Part shown: positions 27,601-36,668 of the stretch, one piece after another | How the letters are laid out: the number at the start of each line of letters is the position of its first letter | Position numbering within the stretch: the first letter of the stretch is position 1 | NCBI GenBank assembly: GCA_947494805.1 | Contig: CANLWK010000001.1 | Span: forward strand, 372,001-436,000 | From: an uncultured Croceitalea sp. | GTDB lineage: Bacteria > Bacteroidota > Bacteroidia > Flavobacteriales > Flavobacteriaceae | Direction: 5' to 3' | DNA length: 64,000 bases | Translations under genes and position numbers: made by a program | The notes under the pieces: model-generated | Database searches by the model: none | Seen by the model: the letters and a program-made list of their open reading frames with translations, nothing else | What the model was told of the DNA's origin: nothing

Positions 27601-27987
27601 TTATAGAAATGCTTTATCAACAGGCTCCCAAAGCTCTAATTTATTGCCTTCGGGGTCTAGGATCCATCCGAATTTGCCATAATCATATTCTTCGATCTCG
27701 CCTACTACGGTAACACCTTCTTTTTCTAGCTCGGTCAACAATTCTTTAAGGTTTTGAACCCTGAAGTTCATCATAAACTGTTTTTCACTGGGGGCAAAAT
27801 AAGTGGTGTCTTCTTTCATAGGGCTCCATTGGGTGGAGCAGTCGTTACCTTCTTTATCTTTCCACCAAAAAGTACAACCGTACCGGTCGGTGTTGAGTCC
27901 TAAATGACTTTTGTACCATTCTTTCATTTTATCTGGATTTTCACTCTTAAAGAAAAATCCGCCTAATCCGGTTACCCTGTTTTTCAT
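27601..27987 (-). CDS. VOC (glyoxalase/bleomycin-resistance) family protein
   Basis: A 128-residue protein with the paired beta-alpha-beta-beta-beta modules of the vicinal oxygen chelate superfamily: the first begins GLGGFFFKSENPDKMKEWYK, the second FMMNFRVQNLKELLTELEKE, and the end reads GKFGWILDPEGNKLELWEP, where the glutamate is a usual metal ligand. The substrate cannot be told from the sequence. It stands alone between two small minus-strand genes. Confidence 0.85.
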   Translation of the reverse strand: MKNRVTGLGGFFFKSENPDKMKEWYKSHLGLNTDRYGCTFWWKDKEGNDCSTQWSPMKEDTTYFAPSEKQFMMNFRVQNLKELLTELEKEGVTVVGEIEEYDYGKFGWILDPEGNKLELWEPVDKAFL

Positions 27988-28000
27988 AATATGTATTTTG

Positions 28001-28030
28001 TCATTCCCGCATACGCGAGAATCTTTAAGT
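28001..28030. repeat. Short palindromic (REP-like) element
   Basis: ATTCCCGC (28003-28010) and GCGAGAAT (28015-28022) form an 8-bp stem with one mismatch around ATAC. The preceding TC and following CT fit the widely dispersed ATTCCCGC...GCGGGAAT type of intergenic palindrome. Only one copy is in this window. Confidence 0.4.
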
Positions 28031-28076
28031 CAATTTTTGTGGACACTTGTTTTGGCCAAGTGATTGGAAGCCTTCT

Positions 28077-28532
28077 CTATTGCTTCACATTCTTTTCATA
28101 GAGCTCGATCCAATCACTGGGGGTCATTTTTTGGCACAATTTACCAATGAGTTCGTACGGAATCTGTTCCATCTTTTTAAAGCGAATACAGCTTTTGCCC
28201 ATATCAAGTTTGGTTTTGACGTACTTCGGATATTCTGCTACGAACCAATCATGTAGTTTTTTGTCGGCATAAATTCCCGAGTGGTACAACGCCACAAAGT
28301 TCTTCTGCGAAGCAATATTAATAAAGGGCAAAGGCAATTTTGGATCACAATGGTACCCACTAGGATACAGTTCATGTGGTACCACAAAGCCTATCATTTT
28401 ATAACTGATGCATTCTTTGAAACCTTCAGGGAGATTGTCTTTCACCGTATCTTTTAGTTTGCTTACGGCAGCCTTGCGATCTTCTGGTAGTTTACTGATA
28501 TATTCTTCGACTGTTTTGGCATCAATGGTCAT
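28077..28532 (-). CDS. DUF1801 (YdhG-like) family protein
   Basis: A 151-residue soluble protein. The start TVEEYISKLPEDRKAAVSKL, the central ECISYKMIGFV and the late GKSCIRFKKMEQIP match the DUF1801 fold, which is related to the YdhG/frataxin-like group. No catalytic role is known. It starts three nucleotides after the stop of the DUF4199 gene, so the two are probably one transcript. Confidence 0.82.
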   Translation of the reverse strand: MTIDAKTVEEYISKLPEDRKAAVSKLKDTVKDNLPEGFKECISYKMIGFVVPHELYPSGYHCDPKLPLPFINIASQKNFVALYHSGIYADKKLHDWFVAEYPKYVKTKLDMGKSCIRFKKMEQIPYELIGKLCQKMTPSDWIELYEKNVKQ

Positions 28533-28535
28533 AAC

Positions 28536-29045
28536 TTATGGGTTTCGTTGCAAAATCAAAGATGAAATTAATGAAATAATAAATCCGATGACAAAAACGG
28601 TGAGGGCCATGATTGCAAAAGAAAACAAAGGATTTGCAAACAGTTCTTTTTGCGATTCCATCTCGGCCAGTTTTAGTTCAAACTCATCTGGGGACAATGA
28701 ATTCTTCATTTCGTCTACCATATGTGTGTAATACTCTGTTGAAAAATCAGGATTGATAAGTTCGATGTATACCACATCAATGAGGCCAAAGGCCAATGCG
28801 GTAATCAGACTTATCATGATGCCTATGACCATGGCCTTTTTGAAAGTGAGCTTACCCTCATTTTCTTTATCACGATAATGCTTTATACCAAAGTAGACAA
28901 AACCCAAAGAGATTATCATTGAAGCATAACCTATAATTTCTTGGCCAGAATAACTGAGGCCTTTACCTAGATACCATGCCAGTAGAAATAGAATGCAAAT
29001 GGTAATGGCACCGTAAAGCCCGTAACGTAGAATAGTTTTTTTCAT
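28536..29045 (-). CDS. DUF4199 membrane protein
   Basis: A 169-residue protein with four membrane helices (about 7-25, 37-56, 73-92, 142-164) and a short extracytoplasmic segment between helices 3 and 4. The pattern fits DUF4199, a Bacteroidota-specific family of unknown function that often lies next to a LuxR-type regulator, as here (29147). It is followed directly by the DUF1801 gene. Confidence 0.8.
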   Translation of the reverse strand: MKKTILRYGLYGAITICILFLLAWYLGKGLSYSGQEIIGYASMIISLGFVYFGIKHYRDKENEGKLTFKKAMVIGIMISLITALAFGLIDVVYIELINPDFSTEYYTHMVDEMKNSLSPDEFELKLAEMESQKELFANPLFSFAIMALTVFVIGFIISLISSLILQRNP

Positions 29046-29146
29046 ATCACATTGTGTATTGGTTGTTGCCCAAAAGTAGGTTACAAGCTAAAAATCGTGT
29101 TCATACTAAAGTACCAATTGACGGGTACTTTTGATTGAAATGGGTT

Positions 29147-29563
29147 TTACAACGATATGATTTGGAGTTCCTTCGCTCTTGTTATAGCTTGCGTGCGTCT
29201 TTTTGCATCTAATTTTACAAGAATATTTGATACATGGGTTTTAATGGTACTTTCTGATACGAACAGTTTATCAGCTATTTCTTTGTTTGAAAGCCCTTTT
29301 GATATTTCGAGCAGTACTTCATATTCTCTATTGCTTAGCCCAAGTTTTTTAACCTTGTTCAAGTCTATCCCACTTTTCGGGGTTTTATCATTTTGTAGGC
29401 TTTTTTTATTGAGATAGATACCAATGCACAAAAATGTAATGGCCACTCCTGATATCACCATTTCAATGGACATATCGCCCGTTGCATAAGCATATTTGCT
29501 CAATTGAAAAAGCGCCAAAAGGGCAACAATCAAGGTAGAAAAGATAAGTACGGTTTTCTTCAC
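29147..29563 (-). CDS. Membrane-anchored LuxR-type regulator
   Basis: A 138-residue protein with two N-terminal membrane helices (about 2-20 and 30-48) and a C-terminal LuxR/GerE DNA-binding domain (about residues 70-130; LSNREYEVLLEISKGLSNKE, SESTIKTHVSNILVKL). It has no receiver domain, so it acts outside two-component phosphorylation. The GTG at 29563 (KKTVLIFS) gives the most natural N-terminus; an in-frame TTG at 29578 would overlap the upstream dehydrogenase gene by 7 nt. The adjacent DUF4199 gene is a likely partner. Confidence 0.82.
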   Translation of the reverse strand: MKKTVLIFSTLIVALLALFQLSKYAYATGDMSIEMVISGVAITFLCIGIYLNKKSLQNDKTPKSGIDLNKVKKLGLSNREYEVLLEISKGLSNKEIADKLFVSESTIKTHVSNILVKLDAKRRTQAITRAKELQIISL

Positions 29564-29571
29564 CGTTAAAT

Positions 29572-30510
29572 TTAACAAAAATTGGCCTTTACTTTATCGA
29601 CAATCGTCTGGGCCAGCTTCTGATGACTTTCAACGGTCCAACCTGCGACATGCGGAGTCAGCAGTACATTCTTTGCTTTTCTGAGATATTTGAAAGGTTT
29701 TGGTTTGTTTAAAAACCAATCATCAAAGTCAAAAGATTTTTTTTCATACTCCAATACATCTAAACCCGCACCGAGTATTTGTCCAGATTTGAGTCCGGCA
29801 ACAAGATCTTTGGTCACTACACATTTGCCCCTTGCTGTATTGAGCAGCCAAAAAGGTTTTTGAAAGCCGTTGATAAATTCTTGATTGACCATACCTATGG
29901 TCAGCTCCGTTTGCGGAACATGCAAACTGATTACATCAGCTTTTTGCTGTAGTTCAAGAATGCCGACCTGCCTTGCTTTGTCGTCGCCGACACCGCCAAT
30001 AATATCATAACAAATGATTTCAACGTCAAACCCTTGTAGTTTTTGGGCAAAGGCTTTGCCCATATTGCCATAACCAATAATACCAACAGTTTTTCCATCT
30101 AATTCTATCCCGCGGTTGCCTTCACGATCCCACTTGCCCTTGCGAATTTCTTTGTGTGCTTTGTTGAGCTTGTTGAAAAGACTCAAGAGCATGCCGAGGG
30201 TATGTTCACCAACGGCATTTCGATTGCCTTCGGGGGCAGCGGCTAAAAAGACCTCTTTTTCTTTGGCATAGGCAGTGTCTATGTTTTCAAGCCCAGCACC
30301 GACCCGACCGATAAACTTGAGGTTGGTCGCTTTATCTAAAAACTGTTTGTCTATCGTAAATCGACTGCGTATGACCAATCCGTCGTATAGATGAATTTTT
30401 TGTTCAATTTCTTCTTTTGACGCCGAATAATCTTCGTGGTTTTCAAAACCCAGTTCTGAGAATTGTTGTATCAATGTTGGGTGATTGGCGTCAACGTGCA
30501 GAATTTTCAT
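29572..30510 (-). CDS. D-2-hydroxyacid dehydrogenase family protein
   Basis: A 312-residue NAD(P)-dependent D-isomer 2-hydroxyacid dehydrogenase. The Rossmann motif is GIIGYGNMGKAFA (about 142-154); the catalytic set is visible as LNTARGK (Arg), the Glu region ILGAGLDVLE and TPHVAGWT (His). The N-terminal VGRVGAGLENIDTAYA and GNRNAVGEHTLG are typical. 3-Phosphoglycerate dehydrogenase-like or glyoxylate reductase-like activity are both possible; no regulatory ACT domain is present, so biosynthetic SerA is not certain. It follows the cupin gene by 22 bp. Confidence 0.88.
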   Translation of the reverse strand: MKILHVDANHPTLIQQFSELGFENHEDYSASKEEIEQKIHLYDGLVIRSRFTIDKQFLDKATNLKFIGRVGAGLENIDTAYAKEKEVFLAAAPEGNRNAVGEHTLGMLLSLFNKLNKAHKEIRKGKWDREGNRGIELDGKTVGIIGYGNMGKAFAQKLQGFDVEIICYDIIGGVGDDKARQVGILELQQKADVISLHVPQTELTIGMVNQEFINGFQKPFWLLNTARGKCVVTKDLVAGLKSGQILGAGLDVLEYEKKSFDFDDWFLNKPKPFKYLRKAKNVLLTPHVAGWTVESHQKLAQTIVDKVKANFC

Positions 30511-30532
30511 AGGGGTTGGTGGTTTGATGGAA

Positions 30533-30898
30533 CTAGATTTTAGGATAATGTGTTTGCGTCATTTCATGCTGCACATCGCCCGTATGTGCGGTATTCTTTT
30601 TTTCAAACAACAACAAGTGCACCTCTTCACCGTTTTCAGTTGAGGGACAGTGTTCAACACCTTTTGGAACTACGATGAGCTCCCCTTCTTTTACAATTTC
30701 GGTTCTGTCTCTGAACTTCATGTGCAAAGTACCCTTCAATACTTGAAAAAGCTCGTCTTCATTTTCATGGGAATGCCAAACAAACTCATCTTTGATTTTT
30801 GCCAAGATGACCTGCATATCGTCAACCATGGCAATCTGGTGCGGATGCCATTGTTTAGAGAACAAAGCGTGTTTTTCTTTTAAATTGATAGGTTTCAT
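30533..30898 (-). CDS. Single-domain cupin protein
   Basis: A 121-residue protein with one cupin barrel. The first motif reads WHSHENEDELFQVLKG, giving two histidines and a glutamate, and the second, PKGVEHCPSTENGEE, supplies the last histidine. A metal-dependent small-molecule role is likely but the substrate is unknown. The gene ends 22 bp before the hydroxyacid dehydrogenase and starts 11 bp after mgtE, suggesting a common transcript. Confidence 0.85.
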   Translation of the reverse strand: MKPINLKEKHALFSKQWHPHQIAMVDDMQVILAKIKDEFVWHSHENEDELFQVLKGTLHMKFRDRTEIVKEGELIVVPKGVEHCPSTENGEEVHLLLFEKKNTAHTGDVQHEMTQTHYPKI

Positions 30899-30909
30899 GC
30901 TAACGGGTA

Positions 30910-32262
30910 TTAAATTCCTAGAATAAGTTTGGCTATCCAGAAGTAAATCAAGATTCCGAAGATATCATTGCTCGTGGTGATAAAAGGTCCTGTGGCAATA
31001 GCAGGGTCGATACCTCTTTTATGTAAAAAGAGTGGGGTAAACGTACCAATAAAACCGGCGACAACGATTACGGCGATCAACGAAGTTGAAATCGCCAGGG
31101 CGGTGTTAAAACTTCCTTTCCAAAGCCATGTGAACAAAAGTAATAATGCAGCCAGTATGAGTCCGTTTAAGAGTGCCAACAACATCTCTTTTATCAAGCG
31201 ATCACCAATACTGCCTTTAATATCATCATTTGCCAATCCTTGTACGATTATGGCACTTGATTGCACGCCAACATTACCTGCCATCGCAGCAATCAAAGGG
31301 GTGAATAAAAATAACACGGTGTACTTGCTGAACATTTCTTCAAATCCGCCCATGATCACTGCGGCGGCCCCACCACCAAAAAGGCCTAGAATCAACCAAG
31401 GGAGCCGGGCACGGGTGAGCTCCCAAATACTATCATCAGCTTCAACATCTTGTGAAATACCTGCAGCGAGTTGGTAATCTTTGTCTGCTTCTTCACGTAT
31501 GACATCTACGATATCGTCAATAGTGATTCGGCCTACCAAACGTCCTACTTCATCAACTACGGGAATGGCTTCCAAATCATATTTTGACATGATCTTTGCC
31601 ACCTCTTCAGGTTTTTCGTTTACGTTGACATAATCAACCTTGGGAATATAGATCTCACTGATATGGGTTTCTGTGGAAACGGTCAATAAATCTTTTAAAG
31701 AAAGTCTTCCTTTTAATTTTTCCTCTTTATCAACTACATAAATGGAGTGCACCCTGGTTACGTTTTCAGCTTGTGCCCGCATTTCTCTAACGCATTGTGT
31801 TACGGTCCAGTTCTCATTGACCTTGACCAATTCTTTTGCCATTAGACCACCAGCAGAATCTTCGTCATAGCGCAAAAGATCAACAATATCTTTGGCGTGT
31901 TCGCGGTCTTCAATTTGAGAAATTACTTTCGGAACAATCTCTTTGGGCAGTTCACCAACAATATCGGCGGCGTCATCAGTATCTAGCTCTTCAATCTCAC
32001 CGGCGATTTCTTTTGGTGAAAGATTGTTCAAAATGTCTTCACGAACATCTTCGTCAAGTTCGGTGAGAATATCAGAGGTTTTCTCGCTATCTAAAAGTTT
32101 GATGAGGTAGGTAGCCTCTTGAATCTTCAGCTCATTGACAATTTCGGCAACATCGGCATAATGATACTCTTTCATCAATGAGCGTAACTGGGCACCGTTC
32201 TGATTTTCAATCAGTGCGTGTATCTGCTCAACAAGTTCGTCAGTGAGTTTAAACGGAGTCAT
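30910..32262 (-). CDS. mgtE: Magnesium transporter MgtE
   Basis: A 450-residue MgtE-type Mg2+ channel. It has an N-terminal helical domain (about 1-130, with [15 protein letters not shown] and similar acidic repeats), a CBS pair (about 132-255; [15 protein letters not shown] is the conserved lead-in) and five membrane helices in the last ~165 residues, including the [14 protein letters not shown] pore motif. The start ATG at 32262 is preferred to the in-frame TTG at 32268. It overlaps the end of rsmA by 14 nt. Confidence 0.95.
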   Translation of the reverse strand: MTPFKLTDELVEQIHALIENQNGAQLRSLMKEYHYADVAEIVNELKIQEATYLIKLLDSEKTSDILTELDEDVREDILNNLSPKEIAGEIEELDTDDAADIVGELPKEIVPKVISQIEDREHAKDIVDLLRYDEDSAGGLMAKELVKVNENWTVTQCVREMRAQAENVTRVHSIYVVDKEEKLKGRLSLKDLLTVSTETHISEIYIPKVDYVNVNEKPEEVAKIMSKYDLEAIPVVDEVGRLVGRITIDDIVDVIREEADKDYQLAAGISQDVEADDSIWELTRARLPWLILGLFGGGAAAVIMGGFEEMFSKYTVLFLFTPLIAAMAGNVGVQSSAIIVQGLANDDIKGSIGDRLIKEMLLALLNGLILAALLLLFTWLWKGSFNTALAISTSLIAVIVVAGFIGTFTPLFLHKRGIDPAIATGPFITTSNDIFGILIYFWIAKLILGI

Positions 32263-33121
32263 TTTCAATCTTCTTAGTAAGCGCTATGAAATCTGCAACC
32301 CCAATCTGTTCTGGTCGCAGGTCAAATATAGCATCTTCTTTAAGATTATCGGAGAGATTAAAGCTTTTCAAGCTGTTGCGCAGTGTTTTTCTTCGCTGGT
32401 TAAAGGCGGCTTTTACCACCTTAAAAAGTAGTTGTTCATTACACTCTAACTGAAACTGTTCTTTTCGAACCAACCGAATAACACCTGACTGTACCTTTGG
32501 CGGGGGGTCAAAAACTTGGGGATGGACCGTAAACAAATACTCAGCTTCATAGAATGCCTGTACCAAAACCGATAGGATTCCGTACGTTTTGTTGCCATGT
32601 TTTTCGCAAATGCGCTGTGCCACCTCTTTTTGGAACATACCCGATAACTCGGGTATTTGCGCGCGCATCTCCAACATTTTAAAAACAATTTGGGTTGAGA
32701 TATTGTATGGAAAGTTGCCTGTCACAGCAAACTGCTCTCGACCGAACAACTTGGTAAGATCAAATTTTAAAAAATCACCTTCAACAACAGTGAATTTTTC
32801 ATTATTGTCCAACACCTTCAGATGTTGTAACGGAAAGCTATGGTTTAGGTAAATGATGGATTCTTCATCTAAATCCATGGCGACGAGATCAATATCACGC
32901 ATTAAAAGATACTTGGTCAACACTCCGGTACCTGGGCCTATTTCAATAACACGTTGATACCCTTTAAGCGATAGGGTATCTGCAATTTTTTGCGCTATGG
33001 ACTCGTCCTTTAAAAAGTGTTGGCCTAAGTGTTTCTTTGCTTTTACCGGCCCTTTTTCTCGTTCTCCCTTTTCAACACCTCTAAAGTTAGATTTTGATTT
33101 TCGATGTTGCTTTTTACGCAT
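32249..33121 (-). CDS. rsmA: 16S rRNA dimethyladenosine transferase (KsgA/RsmA)
   Basis: A 290-residue SAM-dependent methyltransferase that dimethylates two adjacent adenosines near the 3' end of 16S rRNA. Motifs: [13 protein letters not shown] at the family start, [14 protein letters not shown] (SAM loop), and GNFPYNIST, the NLPY-type catalytic motif with Phe for Leu. The ~25 residues before [10 protein letters not shown] are lysine/arginine-rich and not part of the conserved fold. The protein otherwise has normal length. It overlaps mgtE, so ribosome maturation and Mg2+ uptake genes are coupled in one transcript. Confidence 0.94.
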   Translation of the reverse strand: MRKKQHRKSKSNFRGVEKGEREKGPVKAKKHLGQHFLKDESIAQKIADTLSLKGYQRVIEIGPGTGVLTKYLLMRDIDLVAMDLDEESIIYLNHSFPLQHLKVLDNNEKFTVVEGDFLKFDLTKLFGREQFAVTGNFPYNISTQIVFKMLEMRAQIPELSGMFQKEVAQRICEKHGNKTYGILSVLVQAFYEAEYLFTVHPQVFDPPPKVQSGVIRLVRKEQFQLECNEQLLFKVVKAAFNQRRKTLRNSLKSFNLSDNLKEDAIFDLRPEQIGVADFIALTKKIENDSV

Positions 33122-33136
33122 GTCTACTAAAAAAGA

Positions 33137-33454
33137 TTAAGAATTTTGTTCACTGACGATTTCAAGTTCTGTTCTGAAAGCCACAAATTTATCAGCAAAT
33201 TTGGCCATACCTTCAGAACGCATTTTAGGTGCATCATCTCTATAGTAGGCTTCTAAGGTGGGTCTATCTTTTGTGCGATATTGAACAGAATAGGTAATGC
33301 CGCCCATGTCTTCTTCAACAAGCACCTTGCACATTTTGGCCTCACTGAATTTTTTGGTTGCCAACATATCAGGTATGTGTTTTTGCAGCATCCATTGTAG
33401 CCACTCTTCGTGTGCCGATTTGTCAATGTTGATGGTGACATTATAAATGATCAT
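33137..33454 (-). CDS. DUF4286 family protein
   Basis: A 105-residue protein with a ferredoxin-like alternating pattern, starting MIIYNVTINIDKSAHEEWL and ending FRTELEIVSEQNS. It fits DUF4286, a small Bacteroidota family with an EthD/dimeric barrel-like fold and no known activity. It lies 15 bp upstream of rsmA in the same operon direction and 43 bp after the TPR gene. Confidence 0.8.
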   Translation of the reverse strand: MIIYNVTINIDKSAHEEWLQWMLQKHIPDMLATKKFSEAKMCKVLVEEDMGGITYSVQYRTKDRPTLEAYYRDDAPKMRSEGMAKFADKFVAFRTELEIVSEQNS

Positions 33455-33497
33455 GATACTTATGGCATTTTAGTTATGGCTATACTACAATCAAATA

Positions 33498-35285
33498 CTA
33501 ATTGATGGCATCACCGCGCAATCTTCTAAAATTTTTTCTTGCTTGCGGATAGTAATAGCTGTCTTGATAGTTGTAAATGATTTTTTCGTAGTGGCGCTTT
33601 GCGTTCTCAGGTTCTTGGTATACCTTTTCATACAACTGCCCCAAAGCGAAGTGGGCATCATCGGCCAGAATACCAGAACCGTAGAACTCTACAATCTTTT
33701 GATAATTGAACTTTGCACCATCGTAGTTTTTTATGCTCTCAAAAAGTTCACCCTGTTTTAAAAGGGCTTCATCTTCAATTTTTTCACCTTTATGGTTTTG
33801 AAGTATATCTTCTAGACTTTCAATGGCGTCTGGCGTTTTCTTTTGATAGGCCAGCAAATCGGCACGGGCATATTTTTTTAAGGCGGTCTGAGTGGAATCT
33901 TCCAACGAATTATCAGAAATTAACAGGCTCAGCTGCATCGCATCATTGGCAATTAGTTGCGAGGTAGAGCCTCGTAATACCTTCAACTGTGTCAAGGCCC
34001 ACTCAAAATCACCTTTGTAGAAACTGGTCTGTGCCACTTTGAAACGCGCATCTTGTCCCAAAACATCATTTTTTAGGCTTTTTTGTATTTGCGAAAAATA
34101 AATGAGCGCCTCATTAAAGCGCTGATCGAACACCAATATATCGCCCAACGCCAATTTTATGTATGCTTTGCCAAACCTGCCCAAGGGCTCCTCTAGACTT
34201 CTCTTTAACATGGCAATGGCCGGTTCAGGATCTGCCTTTTTAAAAGTAAGAAAGTTGGCGTAGGCAATTTGCAGTTGCAAGGTTTTGTTTTGGTAGCCAT
34301 AAGTTTCGAGCAAAGTGTTGAACTGTTTTTCAATACTGTTCAGTTTTTTGGTATCGGCATCCAATAGCTCAATATCGATTAGACTGAGCTGTGCATTTAA
34401 TTTTGTTGCGGGATCACTGGCGTTTTCAACGATAAACTCAAATGCTGCGTTTGCGGTTTCAAAATCTTCATTCTCTTGTGCGATTTCACCAATGTTTCTA
34501 AGGCGATCTAAAGATGAACCATCAGTACGTTTATAAATGGCCTTCTCTTGTGAGAGGGCCACCTTGTACTGTTTTTGTTGTACGAACAACCAACTAAGCA
34601 ATTCGTTCCACAATACATCAGGGTTCTTTTGTGCATTCTGTAATAGAATACGTCGAAGTTTGATGTTGTTGGCATTGTTACCGTCTTCGGTAATAAAATC
34701 ATCAATACTTCGCAACACGTTCGCTCTTGACGATTTACCCTCGTAAATGAGTTTGAGGTACGAATCGTACATTTTTTCGATATCACCCTTTTCGCCGTAA
34801 ATACGGGCCAGTTGGTAATCATAGTTCAGTTCAGGCTTTAATGCCATGGCTTTGGTATAAGCCGCAACGGCTTCATCAAGCAGCGCATACTTTTGAAATC
34901 GATACCCGATGGCGTAACCAAAATTCGGATTTTCCTCAATCTTTGCAATGGCCTTTTGATAGTAGTTCGTTGCCTGTTCTGATTGTTCACGTAGTGTATA
35001 GTTATAGCCAAGTTCTATTAAAAATGTGGGGAAGGCATAACTCTCTTGTACTTTGGCCAATAAAAAGTTCTGGGCCTCTTCATAGCGTTCAAGCTGTTGA
35101 TAACACGCGACCAATCCTTCAGAATAATCGGTCCTTCTAGGGTTGCGTTCAACTAACTTTTCATAGAATACCACGGCTTTCTCAAACTCACCATCATTGA
35201 AGTACTGTTTGGCAAGAAAGTCTTCTTGTCCGCAAACCATGGTAGTACATACCAAAAACAAAATGGGAAGTATGGTTTTGTGCAT
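33498..35285 (-). CDS. Exported tetratricopeptide repeat protein
   Basis: A 595-residue protein with a signal peptide (about residues 1-19, ending CGQE) followed almost entirely by TPR helices: repeats such as AKQYFNDGEFEKAVVFYEKL near the start and NAKRHYEKIIYNYQDSYYYP near the end. The terminal repeats resemble those of BamD/YbgF-like envelope proteins. It is likely periplasmic and acts as a scaffold; no partner can be named. It is followed by the DUF4286-rsmA-mgtE genes on the same strand. Confidence 0.82.
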   Translation of the reverse strand: MHKTILPILFLVCTTMVCGQEDFLAKQYFNDGEFEKAVVFYEKLVERNPRRTDYSEGLVACYQQLERYEEAQNFLLAKVQESYAFPTFLIELGYNYTLREQSEQATNYYQKAIAKIEENPNFGYAIGYRFQKYALLDEAVAAYTKAMALKPELNYDYQLARIYGEKGDIEKMYDSYLKLIYEGKSSRANVLRSIDDFITEDGNNANNIKLRRILLQNAQKNPDVLWNELLSWLFVQQKQYKVALSQEKAIYKRTDGSSLDRLRNIGEIAQENEDFETANAAFEFIVENASDPATKLNAQLSLIDIELLDADTKKLNSIEKQFNTLLETYGYQNKTLQLQIAYANFLTFKKADPEPAIAMLKRSLEEPLGRFGKAYIKLALGDILVFDQRFNEALIYFSQIQKSLKNDVLGQDARFKVAQTSFYKGDFEWALTQLKVLRGSTSQLIANDAMQLSLLISDNSLEDSTQTALKKYARADLLAYQKKTPDAIESLEDILQNHKGEKIEDEALLKQGELFESIKNYDGAKFNYQKIVEFYGSGILADDAHFALGQLYEKVYQEPENAKRHYEKIIYNYQDSYYYPQARKNFRRLRGDAIN

Positions 35286-35343
35286 TACTCAAAGATAACG
35301 TAGAAAGATGGCAAATTATGTTAACCGTATCTGAAAACGAGCC

Positions 35344-36615
35344 CTAGCTTATGGTGTCAAAACCGCAATACGGTACCAACACCTCAGGAATTTCAATGCC
35401 GTTAGCAGTTTGATAATTCTCTAGAATTCCCGCTAAAACACGTGGCAGGGCCAATGAACTGCCATTTAAGGTATGTGCCAATTGGTTTTTGCCATTTTCA
35501 TCTTTAAATCGAAGTTTTAAGCGGTTCGCCTGATAGGTTTCAAAATTGGAAACCGAACTGATTTCGAGCCATCGGTCTTGCGCAGTTGAAAAGACTTCAA
35601 AATCATAGGTCAATGCCGAAGTAAAACCTAAATCACCACCACAAAGCCTAAGGATGCGGTACGGAAGCTTCAACTCACGTAGTATTGTTTTAACATGCTC
35701 GACCATACCGTTCAAAGCATTGTACGAGTTGTCAGGATGTTCCACGCGAACGATTTCGACCTTGTCAAACTGGTGCAATCTATTGAGTCCGCGTACATGG
35801 GCGCCATAACTACCGGCTTCTCTTCTAAAACAAGGTGTGTATCCGGTGTACCGAATTGGGAATTCTTCCTTTTTAACAATTTCATCGCGAAACAAGTTCG
35901 TAACAGGTACTTCAGCTGTAGGAATCAGGTATAGGTCATCGGCTTGAACATGATACATTTGCCCCTCTTTATCAGGTAATTGACCCGTGCCATAGCCAGA
36001 TGCTTCATTGACCAAGTGTGGAACTTGGATCTCAGTGTATCCTGCAGCGGTGTTTTTATCCAGAAAATATGAAATCAATGCGCGTTGTAATCGAGCTCCT
36101 TTTCCTTTATACACCGGAAAACCCGCACCGGTAACTTTTACCCCAAGTTCAAAATCGATAATGTCGTATTTTTTTGCAAGTTCCCAATGGGGTAGGGCAT
36201 TGTCAGTTAATTCTGGAACCGCTCCTTCTCGAAATACCTCTTCATTGTCTTCATCTGAGTTTCCTGATGGAACGGACTCATGGGGTATATTCGGAATTTG
36301 GTATAGTAATTCTTGCAACTGGTCGGCCGCTTGGTTCAAATCGTCCCCCAACTTTTTAGAGACTTCTTTTAAATCACCGGTTTTAGCTTTCAATTCATTG
36401 GCTTCACTGGCTTTGCCTGACTTGAAGAGCATTCCGATTTCTTTTGAGAGCTTGTTCGACTCGGCCAAGGTGTTGTCAAGCTCTGTCTGTGTGGCCCGTC
36501 TTTTTTCATCTAAGGCGACGATTTCATCAAACAACGGTTTCGCATCAATATTGCGCTTTTTCAGTGCATCGATGAAATTGTCTTTTTGTTCTCGGATCTT
36601 TTGTATCTGAAGCAT
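35344..36615 (-). CDS. serS: Serine-tRNA ligase
   Basis: A 423-residue class II aminoacyl-tRNA synthetase. The N-terminal ~110 residues form the antiparallel coiled coil that binds the long arm of tRNA-Ser. The catalytic core shows motif 2 (TPCFRREAGSYGAHVRGL) and motif 3 (GSSLALPRVLAGILENYQ). The length is normal and the ATG at 36615 fits the conserved N-terminus MLQIQKIREQKD. It is a single gene in a minus-strand run with 58 bp to the TPR gene. Confidence 0.96.
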   Translation of the reverse strand: MLQIQKIREQKDNFIDALKKRNIDAKPLFDEIVALDEKRRATQTELDNTLAESNKLSKEIGMLFKSGKASEANELKAKTGDLKEVSKKLGDDLNQAADQLQELLYQIPNIPHESVPSGNSDEDNEEVFREGAVPELTDNALPHWELAKKYDIIDFELGVKVTGAGFPVYKGKGARLQRALISYFLDKNTAAGYTEIQVPHLVNEASGYGTGQLPDKEGQMYHVQADDLYLIPTAEVPVTNLFRDEIVKKEEFPIRYTGYTPCFRREAGSYGAHVRGLNRLHQFDKVEIVRVEHPDNSYNALNGMVEHVKTILRELKLPYRILRLCGGDLGFTSALTYDFEVFSTAQDRWLEISSVSNFETYQANRLKLRFKDENGKNQLAHTLNGSSLALPRVLAGILENYQTANGIEIPEVLVPYCGFDTIS

Positions 36616-36668
36616 GAATTTTATTTTGCTTTGGCAAATTTAATTTTTTGCTGATTACCCTACCAGAA